Counted from the first letter of the stretch, positions 25,864 through 34,799 are shown. The stretch is DNA of 64,000 nucleotides from Ilumatobacter fluminis (GCF_004364865.1 NZ_SOAU01000001.1:3752001-3816000); one strand, 5' to 3'. The notes: a model not told the origin generated them from the letters alone. Translations and numbers: made by a program.

Positions 25864-27789
25864 GTGGCGGACGACAACCTGATGACACGATCGACGGGCA
25901 TGCGCGACGCGGCGCGACGCCGGTGGGCGGCGCTCGCCGTCGCCGCACTGCTGATGCAGTTCGTGCCGGCCGCCGCGATGTCGCCGCCGACCTCGGCGGC
26001 GCCCGGCACCAGTCGGCTCGTCCCGGTGGGCCCGGTCCGCCTCGTCGACACCCGCAAGGCCGACTGTGGGTGCACCCGGGTCGACGCCCACACCGTGACG
26101 GTCGACGTCGCGGGTCACCGTGCGGTTCCCGACGATGCCGTGGCGGTCGCCGTCACCATCACGGCGCCGCCGAACGGCGGATTCGGTCACGTCACCGCAT
26201 ATCCCGGCGGCACACGGCTCCCGACCGCGTCGAACCTCAACACGCGCCCCGGCGCAGTGGTCGCCAACTCGGCGATCGTGCGGCTCGGCACGAACGGCGA
26301 CCTCGCGTTCCATCAGCATCGTCCCGGCGGCCTCGTCGTCGACGTCACGGCGGCGTTCGTGCCGGCGACGACGAGTCGCGACGGACGCTTCGTGCCCGTC
26401 GCGCCACGCCGACTCGTCGACACGCGAACGCCCGCGACGCCATCGGGCCCACTCCGAGCCGGAGGCTCGCTCGACGTCGCGCTTCCCGATGGAGTCCGAG
26501 CCGACGCCACGGCCGTCGTCGTCAACATCACGAGTGTGCTCGAGCCGCGTGCCGGGCACCTTTCCGCGCATCCGTCCGAGGCGAAGGCGGGCAACACGTC
26601 GTTCCTCAACCTCGACGGTTCGGGCCGCGTCGCTGCCGCCTCCGTCGTCCTCCCGGTCGACGAGGGTGGCTTCACGATCGAGTCGTACGGCGGTGGCCAC
26701 ATGATGGTCGATCTCGTCGGTTGGTTCACCGGACCGTCCGCTGCGAACAGCGATGTCGGACTGTTCGTCCCCACCGACCCGCGACGACTCGTCGACACCC
26801 GCCGGGACGACGGGCGTCTCTGGGAGGACGGGACGATCGAACTCGGCCTCCCGGTCGCCGGAGCGTCCGCCGTCGTCACCAACCTGACCGTCGTCGCTCC
26901 CGATCGAACCGGGCACGTGACGGCGTTCCCCGCCCGCACCCGGCTTCCCGACACCTCGTCGGTCAACGCTGCGTTCCGCGATCACACGGTCGCGAACATG
27001 GCGATCACCCGGGTCAGCACCGCCGGCCTCGCCTACCGGTCGCACGCCAGCACCGACCTGGTCGTCGACATGAACGGGTGGTTCACGGGCACACCGGTGG
27101 CGACCACGACCGCAGCCGGGCGCAACCAGCCTCCACCGCCGTCGAGGGTGTTGCTCGTCGGCGACTCGACCCTGTCGTCGTTGGTGTATCTCCCCCAGAC
27201 CGCCGGCGCCCTGATCGGATTCGAATCGGTGTTCGACCGGGGCAACTGCCGCAGGTTGGTGCGCCAGTCGTGCGTCAGTCCGACCACCGGGGTTCGACCG
27301 ACGACAGCGGTCGAGGCCATTCACGCGGCCCCGGGCACGTTCGACATCGTCTACATCAAGGCCGGCTACAACGACTGGTTCACCTACTTCCCGACCGAGT
27401 TCGACGCCGTCGTCCAGGCGGCCCGGGCGAAGGGCGCCCACACGGTGCTGTGGCAGTCGTACAACACGGCCGTCTTCCGACCGACCGAGCAGCGCGCCTA
27501 CGTGGAGAAGAACGCCAGCCTTCGGGCGATCGTCGGATTGCCGCAGTACGACGACGTCCACCTCGCCGACTGGGCCGCGTACAGCGACCCGAGACCCGAC
27601 TGGTTCTGGGACGGCATCCACGTGACCACGGCGGGCGCCTGGGCGATCCCCGATTACATCAGTCGCTGGATCGCCCACCTCGAACGGCGGCCGTGCCCAC
27701 GGCCCTGGGCGGTCGGTCAGCCGGCGCCCGATCCGTGCCCCAGGCCGGAGTGGCGCGGCGCCGTGCCGAACCCGATCTCGCTGTACTGA
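25864..27789 (+). CDS. Secreted SGNH hydrolase with three N-terminal RLVDTR repeat modules
   Basis: 641 residues. A signal peptide follows a short lead (MRDAARRRWAALAVAALLMQ, cleavage near AAA). Residues about 45-410 hold three diverged modules of 115-125 residues. Each begins V-x-P-x-R-L-V-D-T-R, contains a GHVTA- or GHLSA-type strand and N-x-x-N or S-x-N motifs, and ends in V-D-x-x-x-F/W-F. The C-terminal SGNH domain has block I GDSTLSS, an N in KAGYNDW and the D-x-x-H pair in WDGIHVT. The likely activity is esterase or deacetylase on an extracellular O-acylated polymer. An alternative ATG lies at 25882. Diverges from the VWA gene. Three Cys pairs near the ends may form disulfides. Confidence 0.8.
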   Translation: MADDNLMTRSTGMRDAARRRWAALAVAALLMQFVPAAAMSPPTSAAPGTSRLVPVGPVRLVDTRKADCGCTRVDAHTVTVDVAGHRAVPDDAVAVAVTITAPPNGGFGHVTAYPGGTRLPTASNLNTRPGAVVANSAIVRLGTNGDLAFHQHRPGGLVVDVTAAFVPATTSRDGRFVPVAPRRLVDTRTPATPSGPLRAGGSLDVALPDGVRADATAVVVNITSVLEPRAGHLSAHPSEAKAGNTSFLNLDGSGRVAAASVVLPVDEGGFTIESYGGGHMMVDLVGWFTGPSAANSDVGLFVPTDPRRLVDTRRDDGRLWEDGTIELGLPVAGASAVVTNLTVVAPDRTGHVTAFPARTRLPDTSSVNAAFRDHTVANMAITRVSTAGLAYRSHASTDLVVDMNGWFTGTPVATTTAAGRNQPPPPSRVLLVGDSTLSSLVYLPQTAGALIGFESVFDRGNCRRLVRQSCVSPTTGVRPTTAVEAIHAAPGTFDIVYIKAGYNDWFTYFPTEFDAVVQAARAKGAHTVLWQSYNTAVFRPTEQRAYVEKNASLRAIVGLPQYDDVHLADWAAYSDPRPDWFWDGIHVTTAGAWAIPDYISRWIAHLERRPCPRPWAVGQPAPDPCPRPEWRGAVPNPISLY

Positions 27790-27820
27790 CTCGGCAGGCA
27801 CGACTCGACGGGTGGTACTG

Positions 27821-27837
27821 GCCCGACCGGCTCGGGC
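27821..27837. terminator. Weak hairpin between convergent SGNH and M23 genes
   Basis: A 6-bp stem GCCCGA/TCGGGC with a 5-nt loop lies in the 51-bp gap. No T-tract follows. Confidence 0.35.
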
Positions 27838-27840
27838 GGC

Positions 27841-29196
27841 TCAGCAGACGGCGCGCACGTATGGGTACGGGTTGATCGGCACGCCGCGAGTCGGGTGGAT
27901 CTCGAAGTGCAGGTGCGGCGTGTGGGTACCGGTCGCACCGTTGTAGGCGATGACCTCACCCTTGCTCACATACCGGTCGGTTCCCTCGAACGCCGAGAAG
28001 TGACCATAGAAGTAGTACGTGCCCGACGCGCCCCAGTGCCGAGCGACGAGAGCGCCGTTGCTGATCTGCCCGTACTCGACACGGCCCGCCTCGACGGCGA
28101 CGATCGGCACGCCGACCGCCGCGATCATGTCGACACCCTGGTGCACTCGACCGCCCGAACGAGGGGCACCCCAGGTGTCGGCGAACCCGTGCGGTCCGGC
28201 AACCGGGCACACGATCTGGCCGGACGCGGCAACGCCCGATCCCGACGACCCGGAGCTGCTCCCCGACGAACCCGACCCGCTCGACGAGCCGGACGAACCC
28301 GAACCGCCGGATGAGCCCGAACCGCTCCCCGACGAACCCGACGTGCCGGACGAGCCCGAACCGCTCCCCGACGAACCCGACGTGCCCCCCGACGAGCCGG
28401 AACCTCCGGCGTCAGACGAACCGTCGCCGCTCGACGGGGCGGTCGCCTCCGAGGCGGTCGTCGAGTCGGACGACCCCGGATCCTGCGCCGGTGGATCGGG
28501 GACGGCGGCGGCGACGGCGGCGACCTGGTTCGAGTCCGGCTCCGCCGCGGCTGCGGCGATCCGACGTTCCTCGTCGAGCTGTTCGGCGCGCCGACGTTCG
28601 AGCGCGTGCTGGACTTCGGCGTCCTGCAGCCGCTCCGCCTCGATCTGTTCCAACCGGACCACCTCGGCTTCGGCGGCCGCCATGAGCTCGGCGTGGCGTT
28701 CTCGTGCCTGCTCCGTGGCCGCCGTGCGTCGTTCGATGTCGTCCCGGGCGGCTTCGAGTTCGTCGAGCGCCGCCTCGTAGTCGTCGACCCGGACGAGCTC
28801 CGACTCGGTCGCAGCGGCGGTGTACACCTGCGCGGTCGCCTGTGCGTTCATGCTCGCGATGTCGGTGAACAACGGGTTCGACTCGCCGGTGCCGCCGACG
28901 AACTGGCGGACCGCCGACTCGGCAAGACCGTCGCGGAGCGCAGCGACGGCGGACTCGGTCTCCGCGAGATCTCGCTCGGCCTGGTCGAGTTCGATCGACA
29001 ACGTGTCGAGGGTCGACTCGGCGTCGAACACGGCCTGCGCCGCGGCGTTGGCTCGGTTGCGGGCCTCGAGGATCTCACGCGCCGCCTGATCGGCCGCCGG
29101 ACCGTCGTGGTCGGCCGACACGTGCGACGCCGGGAACGACGACGAGAGCACTGCGATCAGTGCCGCGGTCGCAGCCCGGGCGCGACGTCTCGTCAT
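27841..29196 (-). CDS. Secreted M23-family peptidoglycan peptidase with coiled-coil N-terminus
   Basis: 451 residues. A signal peptide (RARAATAALIAVLSSSFPAS) precedes a long Ala/Glu/Arg coiled coil (about 35-250), then a Ser/Gly linker of about 75 residues and the LytM/M23 domain (about 345-451). Zinc ligands are intact: H-x-x-x-D in VHQGVDM and H-x-H in HTPHLHFEI, with YGHFS as the second active-site loop. The architecture is that of EnvC/RipA-like or NlpD-like hydrolases or activators in cell separation. The ATG at 29196 has a GGGAA site upstream and a TAATAC -10 at 29222-29227; a frame running farther upstream is less likely. Confidence 0.88.
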   Translation of the reverse strand: MTRRRARAATAALIAVLSSSFPASHVSADHDGPAADQAAREILEARNRANAAAQAVFDAESTLDTLSIELDQAERDLAETESAVAALRDGLAESAVRQFVGGTGESNPLFTDIASMNAQATAQVYTAAATESELVRVDDYEAALDELEAARDDIERRTAATEQARERHAELMAAAEAEVVRLEQIEAERLQDAEVQHALERRRAEQLDEERRIAAAAAEPDSNQVAAVAAAVPDPPAQDPGSSDSTTASEATAPSSGDGSSDAGGSGSSGGTSGSSGSGSGSSGTSGSSGSGSGSSGGSGSSGSSSGSGSSGSSSGSSGSGVAASGQIVCPVAGPHGFADTWGAPRSGGRVHQGVDMIAAVGVPIVAVEAGRVEYGQISNGALVARHWGASGTYYFYGHFSAFEGTDRYVSKGEVIAYNGATGTHTPHLHFEIHPTRGVPINPYPYVRAVC

Positions 29197-29221
29197 GGTG
29201 TTCCCAACAAACACCGCACAA

Positions 29222-29227
29222 GTATTA
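29222..29227 (-). promoter_or_regulatory. -10 element TAATAC for the M23 gene
   Basis: TAATAC lies 25 nt before the ATG, followed by a short leader with GGGAA. The surrounding 60 bp are AT-richer than the genome. Confidence 0.45.
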
Positions 29228-29366
29228 CAGAACGATGACGGAAAGAGAACGGCGCAGCGCTCCGAGCCCGAGCAGGAGCCTCGACGTGTCCCGATCGGCA
29301 ACCGCTCTCCGTGGACTCGACCCCGCCGACCCGCCACTCCGTGGCGCCCTGCAGATCGGAGCGCGG

Positions 29367-29372
29367 TAAGGT
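29367..29372 (+). promoter_or_regulatory. -10-like TAAGGT for the anti-sigma kinase gene
   Basis: TAAGGT lies 18 nt before a GTG at 29391 and 57 nt before the ATG at 29430, so it leaves the start undecided. Confidence 0.4.
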
Positions 29373-29429
29373 CCTCTCAAGATCACAACGGTGGGGTTTG
29401 ATCCGACGAGGCGCGGGAACGAACAGCGC

Positions 29430-29921
29430 ATGAGTGGGGTGGCAACCGTGCAGGCGAACCGAGAACCCGAGGCGGCCCGGACGGAGTTCCCGACACGGCG
29501 CGCCCTCCGCCTCGACCGCCGCGACGAAGTGGCCAAGCGTGCGCGTCGTGCCGTCCAGGAGCATTGCGAGGGCCGGGTCGACGACGACGTGAACGACCAG
29601 GCTCGCCTCGTGGCGTCCGAACTGGTCACCAACGCCTTCGAGCACTGCACCTCCGGCATCGTCACGCTCGACGTCAGCATCGCCGGCGAGGCGGTCGTGC
29701 TGACGGTGACGTCACCCGGCTCGAACGACACTCGTGGGATCCCGCCGGTCAACGCCTGGCGCGTGTCACCGCCGACGTACCCGTCCGGCCGCGGGCTGGG
29801 CATGATCCGACGCATCGCCGACGAGGTGATCGTCGACGCCGGATCGGGTCCCGACGGCCGCCACTGGCAGGTCGTCAGTGTTCGGCTGACGCCCGAGTCG
29901 GTCGGTCAGCGCCCGCGATAA
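29430..29921 (+). CDS. Anti-sigma-factor-type Ser/Thr kinase (HATPase_c_2)
   Basis: 163 residues from the ATG at 29430, or 176 from a GTG at 29391. The N box is in ASELVTNAFEHCTSG, and the G-rich lid in YPSGRGLGMIRRIADEV, which together define the RsbW/SpoIIAB ATP-binding fold. Such proteins bind a sigma factor and phosphorylate an anti-anti-sigma partner; none is found in this window. The protein is preceded by a 30-residue Arg-rich tail. Its last 16 bp overlap the end of the convergent MoxR gene. Confidence 0.78.
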   Translation: MSGVATVQANREPEAARTEFPTRRALRLDRRDEVAKRARRAVQEHCEGRVDDDVNDQARLVASELVTNAFEHCTSGIVTLDVSIAGEAVVLTVTSPGSNDTRGIPPVNAWRVSPPTYPSGRGLGMIRRIADEVIVDAGSGPDGRHWQVVSVRLTPESVGQRPR

Positions 29922-31312
29922 GTGGCGTTCTGACCCGACTCGTCCTTGTTGAGGCGCTTGCTCAGGTGCAGGCCCTCGAGCACGAACTCGGTCGCGGCGG
30001 CGATCGCTCCGGTCGACGTGTCACCGTCGAGCAGGGCGTCGACGGGTTCGCGGAGCGCCGGAACGCGCTCGACGAGGGCCGCCAGCTCATCGCTCGACAG
30101 GTCTTCGCCGGTCTGGACGATGAGCCCTTCGTCGAAGGCGTCGACGATCGGCGTCGTGTGGCTCGGGTCGATCCGATCGTTGTAGACGGTGAGCACGGCA
30201 CCCTTCACCAGGTTGTCGAAGATCACGCCTTCCCGGCCGTCCTCGAGCGCCTCGATCTCGATCTTGCCGATCGAACTCGCCGCCAACGCGTCGAGATCGT
30301 CGACGCGCGCCACGATGTGGTGCTCCCCTGCCCGCAAGCCACGTCGGAGTGCGTTCGCGGCGAGCGCCTCGTAGTTGGACACCGACAGGCGGACCGACAC
30401 GCCACTGCGCTGATTGACGTGGCTCGACGCCCGCGCGAGCTGGCTGAACGTGGCGACGACCTCACCGAGGTAGTGCGGCACGGTGACGCCGACCGTCTCG
30501 CCGACCGAGAGCGGGCGGGCCTCCTGCTGCATGATCTCGTACTCGAGTTCGGCGTCGAGCGGGTAGTGGGTGCGGATCTGGCTGCCGAAGCGGTCCTTCA
30601 GCGGCGTGATGATGCGGCCGCGGTTGGTGTAGTCCTCCGGGTTGGCCGATGCCACCAGCATCACGTCGAGCGGGAGCCGGATCTTGTACCCGCGGATCTG
30701 GACGTCGCGCTCCTCGAGCACGTTGAGCATGCCGACCTGGATCCGCTCGGCGAGGTCGGGGAGTTCGTTGATCGCGAAGATGCCGCGGTTCGTGCGCGGT
30801 ACCAGGCCGTAGTGCAGCGTGAGTTCGTCGCTCAGGTAGCGACCCTCGGCGACCTTGATCGGGTCGACCTCGCCGATCAGGTCGGCAATCGAGGTGTCGG
30901 GGGTGGCGAGCTTCTCACCGAACCGGTCGTGGCGGTGCACCCACGTGATCGGTGTCTCGTCGCCCATCTCGTCGACGAGATCTCGAGCGTGCTTCGACAC
31001 CGGATGGTACGGGTCGTCGTTGATCTCGCTGCCCGCGACGATCGGCATCCACTCGTCGAGCAGACCCGTGAGCGAGCGGATCATGCGGGTCTTGGCCTGG
31101 CCGCGTTCGCCGAGGAAGATCACGTCGTGCCCGGCGAGCAGCGCGTTCTCGAGCTGCGGCATCACCGTGTCCTCGTAGCCGAGGACGCCGGCGAACAGCG
31201 GTTTGCCGGCACTGATCTTGGCGACCGCGTTCGCCCGGATCTCCTCCTTGACGGGTCGGGACTGCCATCCCGACGCTCGGAGCTGGCCCAGGTTCGCGGC
31301 GCGATCGGTCAT
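29906..31312 (-). CDS. MoxR/Mg-chelatase-subunit-I-like AAA+ ATPase
   Basis: 468 residues. Walker A is FLGERGQAKTRMIRSL and the Walker B-like strand is GIFAINELPDL. Further family motifs are ANPEDYTNRGRIITPLKDRFGSQI (sensor and arginine-finger area) and SVRLSVSNYEALAANALRRG in the C-terminal lid. It most resembles the ChlI/BchI-like group that works with VWA proteins, here the one at 23776. The usual adjacency is broken by three envelope or signalling genes. The start has TAGGTT six nucleotides upstream and is leaderless. Confidence 0.87.
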   Translation of the reverse strand: MTDRAANLGQLRASGWQSRPVKEEIRANAVAKISAGKPLFAGVLGYEDTVMPQLENALLAGHDVIFLGERGQAKTRMIRSLTGLLDEWMPIVAGSEINDDPYHPVSKHARDLVDEMGDETPITWVHRHDRFGEKLATPDTSIADLIGEVDPIKVAEGRYLSDELTLHYGLVPRTNRGIFAINELPDLAERIQVGMLNVLEERDVQIRGYKIRLPLDVMLVASANPEDYTNRGRIITPLKDRFGSQIRTHYPLDAELEYEIMQQEARPLSVGETVGVTVPHYLGEVVATFSQLARASSHVNQRSGVSVRLSVSNYEALAANALRRGLRAGEHHIVARVDDLDALAASSIGKIEIEALEDGREGVIFDNLVKGAVLTVYNDRIDPSHTTPIVDAFDEGLIVQTGEDLSSDELAALVERVPALREPVDALLDGDTSTGAIAAATEFVLEGLHLSKRLNKDESGQNATYRGR

Positions 31313-31318
31313 GACCCG

Positions 31319-31324
31319 AACCTA
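31319..31324 (-). promoter_or_regulatory. -10 element TAGGTT for the MoxR gene (leaderless)
   Basis: TAGGTT lies 6 nt before the ATG at 31312. Confidence 0.55.
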
Positions 31325-31367
31325 GCCCTTGTCCGGTGGTGGTTCCCACGCGGGCCGAACGGCTGCG

Positions 31368-31688
31368 TCAGAGCAGGGCCGAGGCGATCCAGAGCACCGA
31401 CATGCCGGCCACGAGCGACACGATCACGTTGCGTGACCACCAGGCAGCGGCGGCTGCCGCGACGAGCGACAGCGCCTCCGGCCAGGAGATGCTCGGGCCC
31501 GAACCTTCTCCTCCCGCGGCCAGATTCAGTGCCAGCGCCGCGAGCACCGCCGGACCGACGCTCTTGAGCATGCGTTGGATCGGGAGTGGGATCTCCCGGT
31601 CGGCGAGCCCGACGATCGCGATGGCACGCATCCCGTAGGTCATCGCACCGACGACGAGGGTGATGGCCAGGGCGCTCCAGACACTCAT
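31368..31688 (-). CDS. azlD: AzlD-family branched-chain amino acid export subunit
   Basis: 106 residues with four hydrophobic helices. MTYGMRAIAIVGLADREIPLP contains the family's first loop, followed by RMLKSVGPAVLAALALNLAA, which matches the conserved L-x-x-V-P/G-x-A-V-L-A motif. With AzlC it forms a small exporter; in Bacillus it exports 4-azaleucine and branched-chain amino acids. It overlaps azlC by ATGA. Confidence 0.85.
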   Translation of the reverse strand: MSVWSALAITLVVGAMTYGMRAIAIVGLADREIPLPIQRMLKSVGPAVLAALALNLAAGGEGSGPSISWPEALSLVAAAAAAWWSRNVIVSLVAGMSVLWIASALL

Positions 31689-32425
31689 GCCGTCACCTCG
31701 ACGCGACGCACCGGTCTGTCGCCGTACTTGTACTCGGCGAACGTGCCGGCCGCCACACCGGCGATCGCGCCGACGAGGATGCCGAGTCGGTCCGGCATAC
31801 CGGCCGCCGCCAGCGACACGGTGCCGCCCACGAGCGCCGCCGCCGCCTGCGGCACCTTCTCGAGCCCGATGAGGACCGGGCCGAGGAACATGATCGCCGG
31901 GGCGAAATCGAGTCGCCACGAGTCGGGGACGATCGGGCCGACGAGCATCCCGAGCGCAACGGTGACCTGCCAGTTGAACCAGATGAAGAAACCGCACGAG
32001 AGGTAGTAGCGGCGGAACTCGGCCGGTGGCCGATCGGTCTGGAGGAACGACAAGGCAAAGACCTGGTCGATCAACACGTAGGGACCGAGCCATTGCATCC
32101 AGCGGGGTTGTCGTTGGAACGTCGGCGCCATCGCAGCGCTGTACATGACGTGCCGGGTGTTGATCACGAGCCCGGCGACGATCACCGACCAGATCGACGC
32201 CGTGCCCGCCAGGGTGATCACCGCCAATTGCGCCGCACCGGCAAAGATGACCGGAGACGTCAGCCAGCCGATGAACATCGGCATCTCCCCCTCGGTGATC
32301 GCCAACCCGACGACGAACCCGAACGGGATCGCGGGAATGAAGAGCGGGACCGCGTCGGCGATGGCGCGCCGGTCGACCTGCCCCACGATCTGCCCCACGA
32401 TGTTGTCGGTCCGGCGCGTTGACAC
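31685..32425 (-). CDS. azlC: AzlC-family branched-chain amino acid export permease
   Basis: 246 residues with about eight hydrophobic helices. Family hallmarks are FIPAIPFGFVVGLAI, SPVIFAGAAQLAVI and GLVINTRHVMYSAAMAP (the N-x-R-H-x-x-Y signature). The GTG at 32425 is preceded by TACCCT at 7 nt, a leaderless start. A much longer frame to 34282 runs antisense through the GH2 gene and is rejected. It is the first gene of the azlCD operon and diverges from the GH2 gene. Confidence 0.9.
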   Translation of the reverse strand: MSTRRTDNIVGQIVGQVDRRAIADAVPLFIPAIPFGFVVGLAITEGEMPMFIGWLTSPVIFAGAAQLAVITLAGTASIWSVIVAGLVINTRHVMYSAAMAPTFQRQPRWMQWLGPYVLIDQVFALSFLQTDRPPAEFRRYYLSCGFFIWFNWQVTVALGMLVGPIVPDSWRLDFAPAIMFLGPVLIGLEKVPQAAAALVGGTVSLAAAGMPDRLGILVGAIAGVAAGTFAEYKYGDRPVRRVEVTA

Positions 32426-32432
32426 GTGGGCG

Positions 32433-32438
32433 AGGGTA
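32433..32438 (-). promoter_or_regulatory. -10 element TACCCT for azlCD (leaderless)
   Basis: TACCCT lies 7 nt before the GTG at 32425. Confidence 0.55.
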
Positions 32439-32514
32439 CCGATGCCCGTGGCGGCCAGACGGGTGGGATCCGGCCGCTCGGTGGTGGCACGAGTACCAGC
32501 CGGGCCCGCTTCGG

Positions 32515-32520
32515 TACGCT
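32515..32520 (+). promoter_or_regulatory. -10 element TACGCT for the GH2 gene (leaderless)
   Basis: TACGCT lies 7 nt before the GTG at 32528. Confidence 0.6.
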
Positions 32521-32527
32521 CCGCATC

Positions 32528-34648
32528 GTGGAGTTGAACGGGACCTGGCGAGCGATGCGCGCCGACGACGACGCCCGACGCAATGCGATCGGTCTCGACG
32601 TCGACGACAGCGGCTGGGCCGAGCTGGAGGTGCCCGGCCACTGGCGGCACCACCCGGACTTCGCCGACAACGACGACCCCGTCCTGTACCGACGTCGATT
32701 CTCGATGCCGAAACCCGACGACGGTCGACGTCGGTGGATCACACTCGACGGCGTCTTCTACCAGGCCGACGTGTTCCTCGACGGCGCCTACCTCGGCGAC
32801 CCGGAGGGCTACTTCTTCCCGCACTCGTTCGACGTCACCGCACTGTCTCGGATCGACGACGAGCACGTCGTCGCCGTCGAGGTGGCCTGTCCGCCCCAGC
32901 ACGGCTACCGCGGCAAGCGGACCATCACCGGGGTCTTCCAGCAGTGGGACGGTCTCGACCGCGACTGGAACCCCGGCGGCCTCTGGCGCCCCGTGCACGT
33001 GTACGACACCGGCCCGGTACGCGTCGATCGCTTCCGCGTCGTGTGCCGCGACGCCGACCAGATCCGAGCCCACGTGTTGCTCCAGGCCCGGCTCGACAGC
33101 GACACGGCGCGCGCGGTCACCCTCCGGACCCTGGTCGACGGCGACGTCGTCGCCGAGTCGGAGCGACGCGTGGCGAAGGGCAGCAACGACGTCAAGTGGG
33201 CGATCGACATCGCCGACCCCCGACTGTGGTGGCCCCGCTCGCTCGGCGATCAGCCGCTGACCACGATCGCCGTCGAGGTCGAGGTCGAGGGGGTCTGCAG
33301 CGATCGCCGCCACCGCCGCACGGGTCTGCGCCAGGTGGCCTGGAACGACTGGCGCTGTTCCGTCAACGGTGAGCGTCTGTTCCTGAAGGGCGCCAACCTC
33401 GCCCCGACCCGTGCTGCCCTCGCCGACGCGACGGTCGACGAGATGCGCCGAGACATCGAGCTCGCTGTCGACGCCGGGCTCGACGCACTGCGAGTGCACG
33501 GCCACATCGCGCCGCGACCGGTCTACGACGCCGCAGACGAACTCGGCGTGCTGTTGCTCCAGGACTTCCCGCTGCAGTGGGGTTACGCACGATCGGTCCG
33601 CGCACAGGCCGTGCACCAGGCCGAGGCCGCGGTCGACACGCTCGGACACCACCCGTCGATCGTGCAGTGGAACGCCCACAACGACCCGGTTGCCGCGGGC
33701 GTCGGAATGGACGGCGACTCGACGCGAGCGCGCATCCGGTACGTCGCGTCGCAGCAGTTGCCGTCGTGGAACAAGTCGGTGCTCGATCGCTGGGTCAAGC
33801 GGACGATCGAACAGGCCGACCCGACCCGACTGGTGGTGCCGCACTCGGGCGTGCTCCCGCACCTGCCGATGCTCGACGGCACCGACAGTCACTTCTACTT
33901 CGGCTGGTATCACGGCCACGTCCGCGACATCGACCGGCTCGCGAAGGCGGTCCCGCGGGTCATCCGTTTCCTTTCGGAGTTCGGTGCCCAAGCGGTGCCC
34001 GACAGCGCCGACTTCATCGACACCGACGCGTGGCCCGATCTCGACTGGGATCACCTCGCCCGACACCATGGTCTGCAGAAGTGGGTCTTCGACGAGCGGG
34101 TGCCGCCGGCCGACTTCGCCACCTTCGATCAGTGGCGTCGGGCCACGCAGCGGTACCAGGCAGCCCTGCTCCGGCATCACATCGAACTGCTCCGTCGGCT
34201 CAAGTACGCACCGGCGGGCGGCTTCTGCATGTTCTCGTTCAACGACCCGGCTCCGGTCGTGTCGTGGAGCGTGCTCGATCACGAGCGGCGCCCGAAGGCC
34301 GGCTTCGACGCCGTGAAGCGAGCGTGCGCGCCCGTCATCGTCGTCGCCGACCCGCCCCCGGCGATCGTGGCGGCCGGTGACCGACTGTCACTCGACCTCC
34401 ACGTCGTCAACGACCGCCGTGAGGCGATCCTCGGGGCGACGGTCGACGTGACCGCGTCGTGGCCCGGCGGGTCGCGTCGCTGGCGGTTCGCCGGCGACGC
34501 CGACGCGGATGCCGTCGAGAAGGTCGGCACGATCGATCTCGACGTGCCCGCCACGCTCGGCGCCCTCCGCCTCGATCTCGCCCTCACCCACCCCGACGAC
34601 GGCCAGGTCGCCACCAACGCCTACCGCAGCGCCATCACCACCTCGTAG
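32528..34648 (+). CDS. Glycoside hydrolase family 2-like protein (beta-mannosidase/glucuronidase type)
   Basis: 706 residues. The N-terminal sugar-binding jelly roll opens LNGTWRAM and has WITLDGVFYQADVFLDGAYLG; an Ig-like domain and then a TIM barrel begin near residue 270 (WRCSVNGERLFLKGANLAP). The nucleophile Glu is probably in RFLSEFGAQA. At the acid/base position, where GH2 enzymes have N-E, the sequence reads HHPSIVQWNAHNDPV, so Asp appears to replace Glu. No signal peptide is visible. The C-terminal about 100 residues form a further beta-rich domain. Substrate probably a beta-mannoside or similar plant or algal glycan; activity is uncertain because of the Glu to Asp change. Confidence 0.8.
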   Translation: MELNGTWRAMRADDDARRNAIGLDVDDSGWAELEVPGHWRHHPDFADNDDPVLYRRRFSMPKPDDGRRRWITLDGVFYQADVFLDGAYLGDPEGYFFPHSFDVTALSRIDDEHVVAVEVACPPQHGYRGKRTITGVFQQWDGLDRDWNPGGLWRPVHVYDTGPVRVDRFRVVCRDADQIRAHVLLQARLDSDTARAVTLRTLVDGDVVAESERRVAKGSNDVKWAIDIADPRLWWPRSLGDQPLTTIAVEVEVEGVCSDRRHRRTGLRQVAWNDWRCSVNGERLFLKGANLAPTRAALADATVDEMRRDIELAVDAGLDALRVHGHIAPRPVYDAADELGVLLLQDFPLQWGYARSVRAQAVHQAEAAVDTLGHHPSIVQWNAHNDPVAAGVGMDGDSTRARIRYVASQQLPSWNKSVLDRWVKRTIEQADPTRLVVPHSGVLPHLPMLDGTDSHFYFGWYHGHVRDIDRLAKAVPRVIRFLSEFGAQAVPDSADFIDTDAWPDLDWDHLARHHGLQKWVFDERVPPADFATFDQWRRATQRYQAALLRHHIELLRRLKYAPAGGFCMFSFNDPAPVVSWSVLDHERRPKAGFDAVKRACAPVIVVADPPPAIVAAGDRLSLDLHVVNDRREAILGATVDVTASWPGGSRRWRFAGDADADAVEKVGTIDLDVPATLGALRLDLALTHPDDGQVATNAYRSAITTS

Positions 34649-34664
34649 CCCGATAGGTCACCGG

Positions 34665-34799
34665 CCAGAAGGGGTCAGGCACCTTCTGGCCGACCCGACT
34701 CGGCCACCAGCATCCGACCAGAAGGGGTCAGGCACCTTCTGGCCGACCCGACTCGGCCACCTGCATGATGCTGGCCAGAAGGTGCCTGACCCCTTCTGG
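34665..34799. repeat. REP-like palindromic repeats, two direct and one inverted
   Basis: Units at 34665-34689 and 34718-34742 are identical 25-mers starting CCAGAAGGGGTCAGG, 53 bp apart. Each can fold through its ends CCAGAAGG and CCTTCTGG. Both are followed by the same 19-bp tail, within which GGCCGA and TCGGCC make a second small hairpin. A third unit at 34775-34799 is the inverse complement. A degenerate fourth copy begins right after the ABC-F stop (36431). Confidence 0.9.

Noticed and set aside
25783-27801. Extension of the VWA gene far upstream (frame open to 27801)
   Set aside because: The extension runs antisense through the SGNH gene, which has a signal peptide, repeats and an intact catalytic domain. 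The VWA start at 25782 has a good leaderless promoter.
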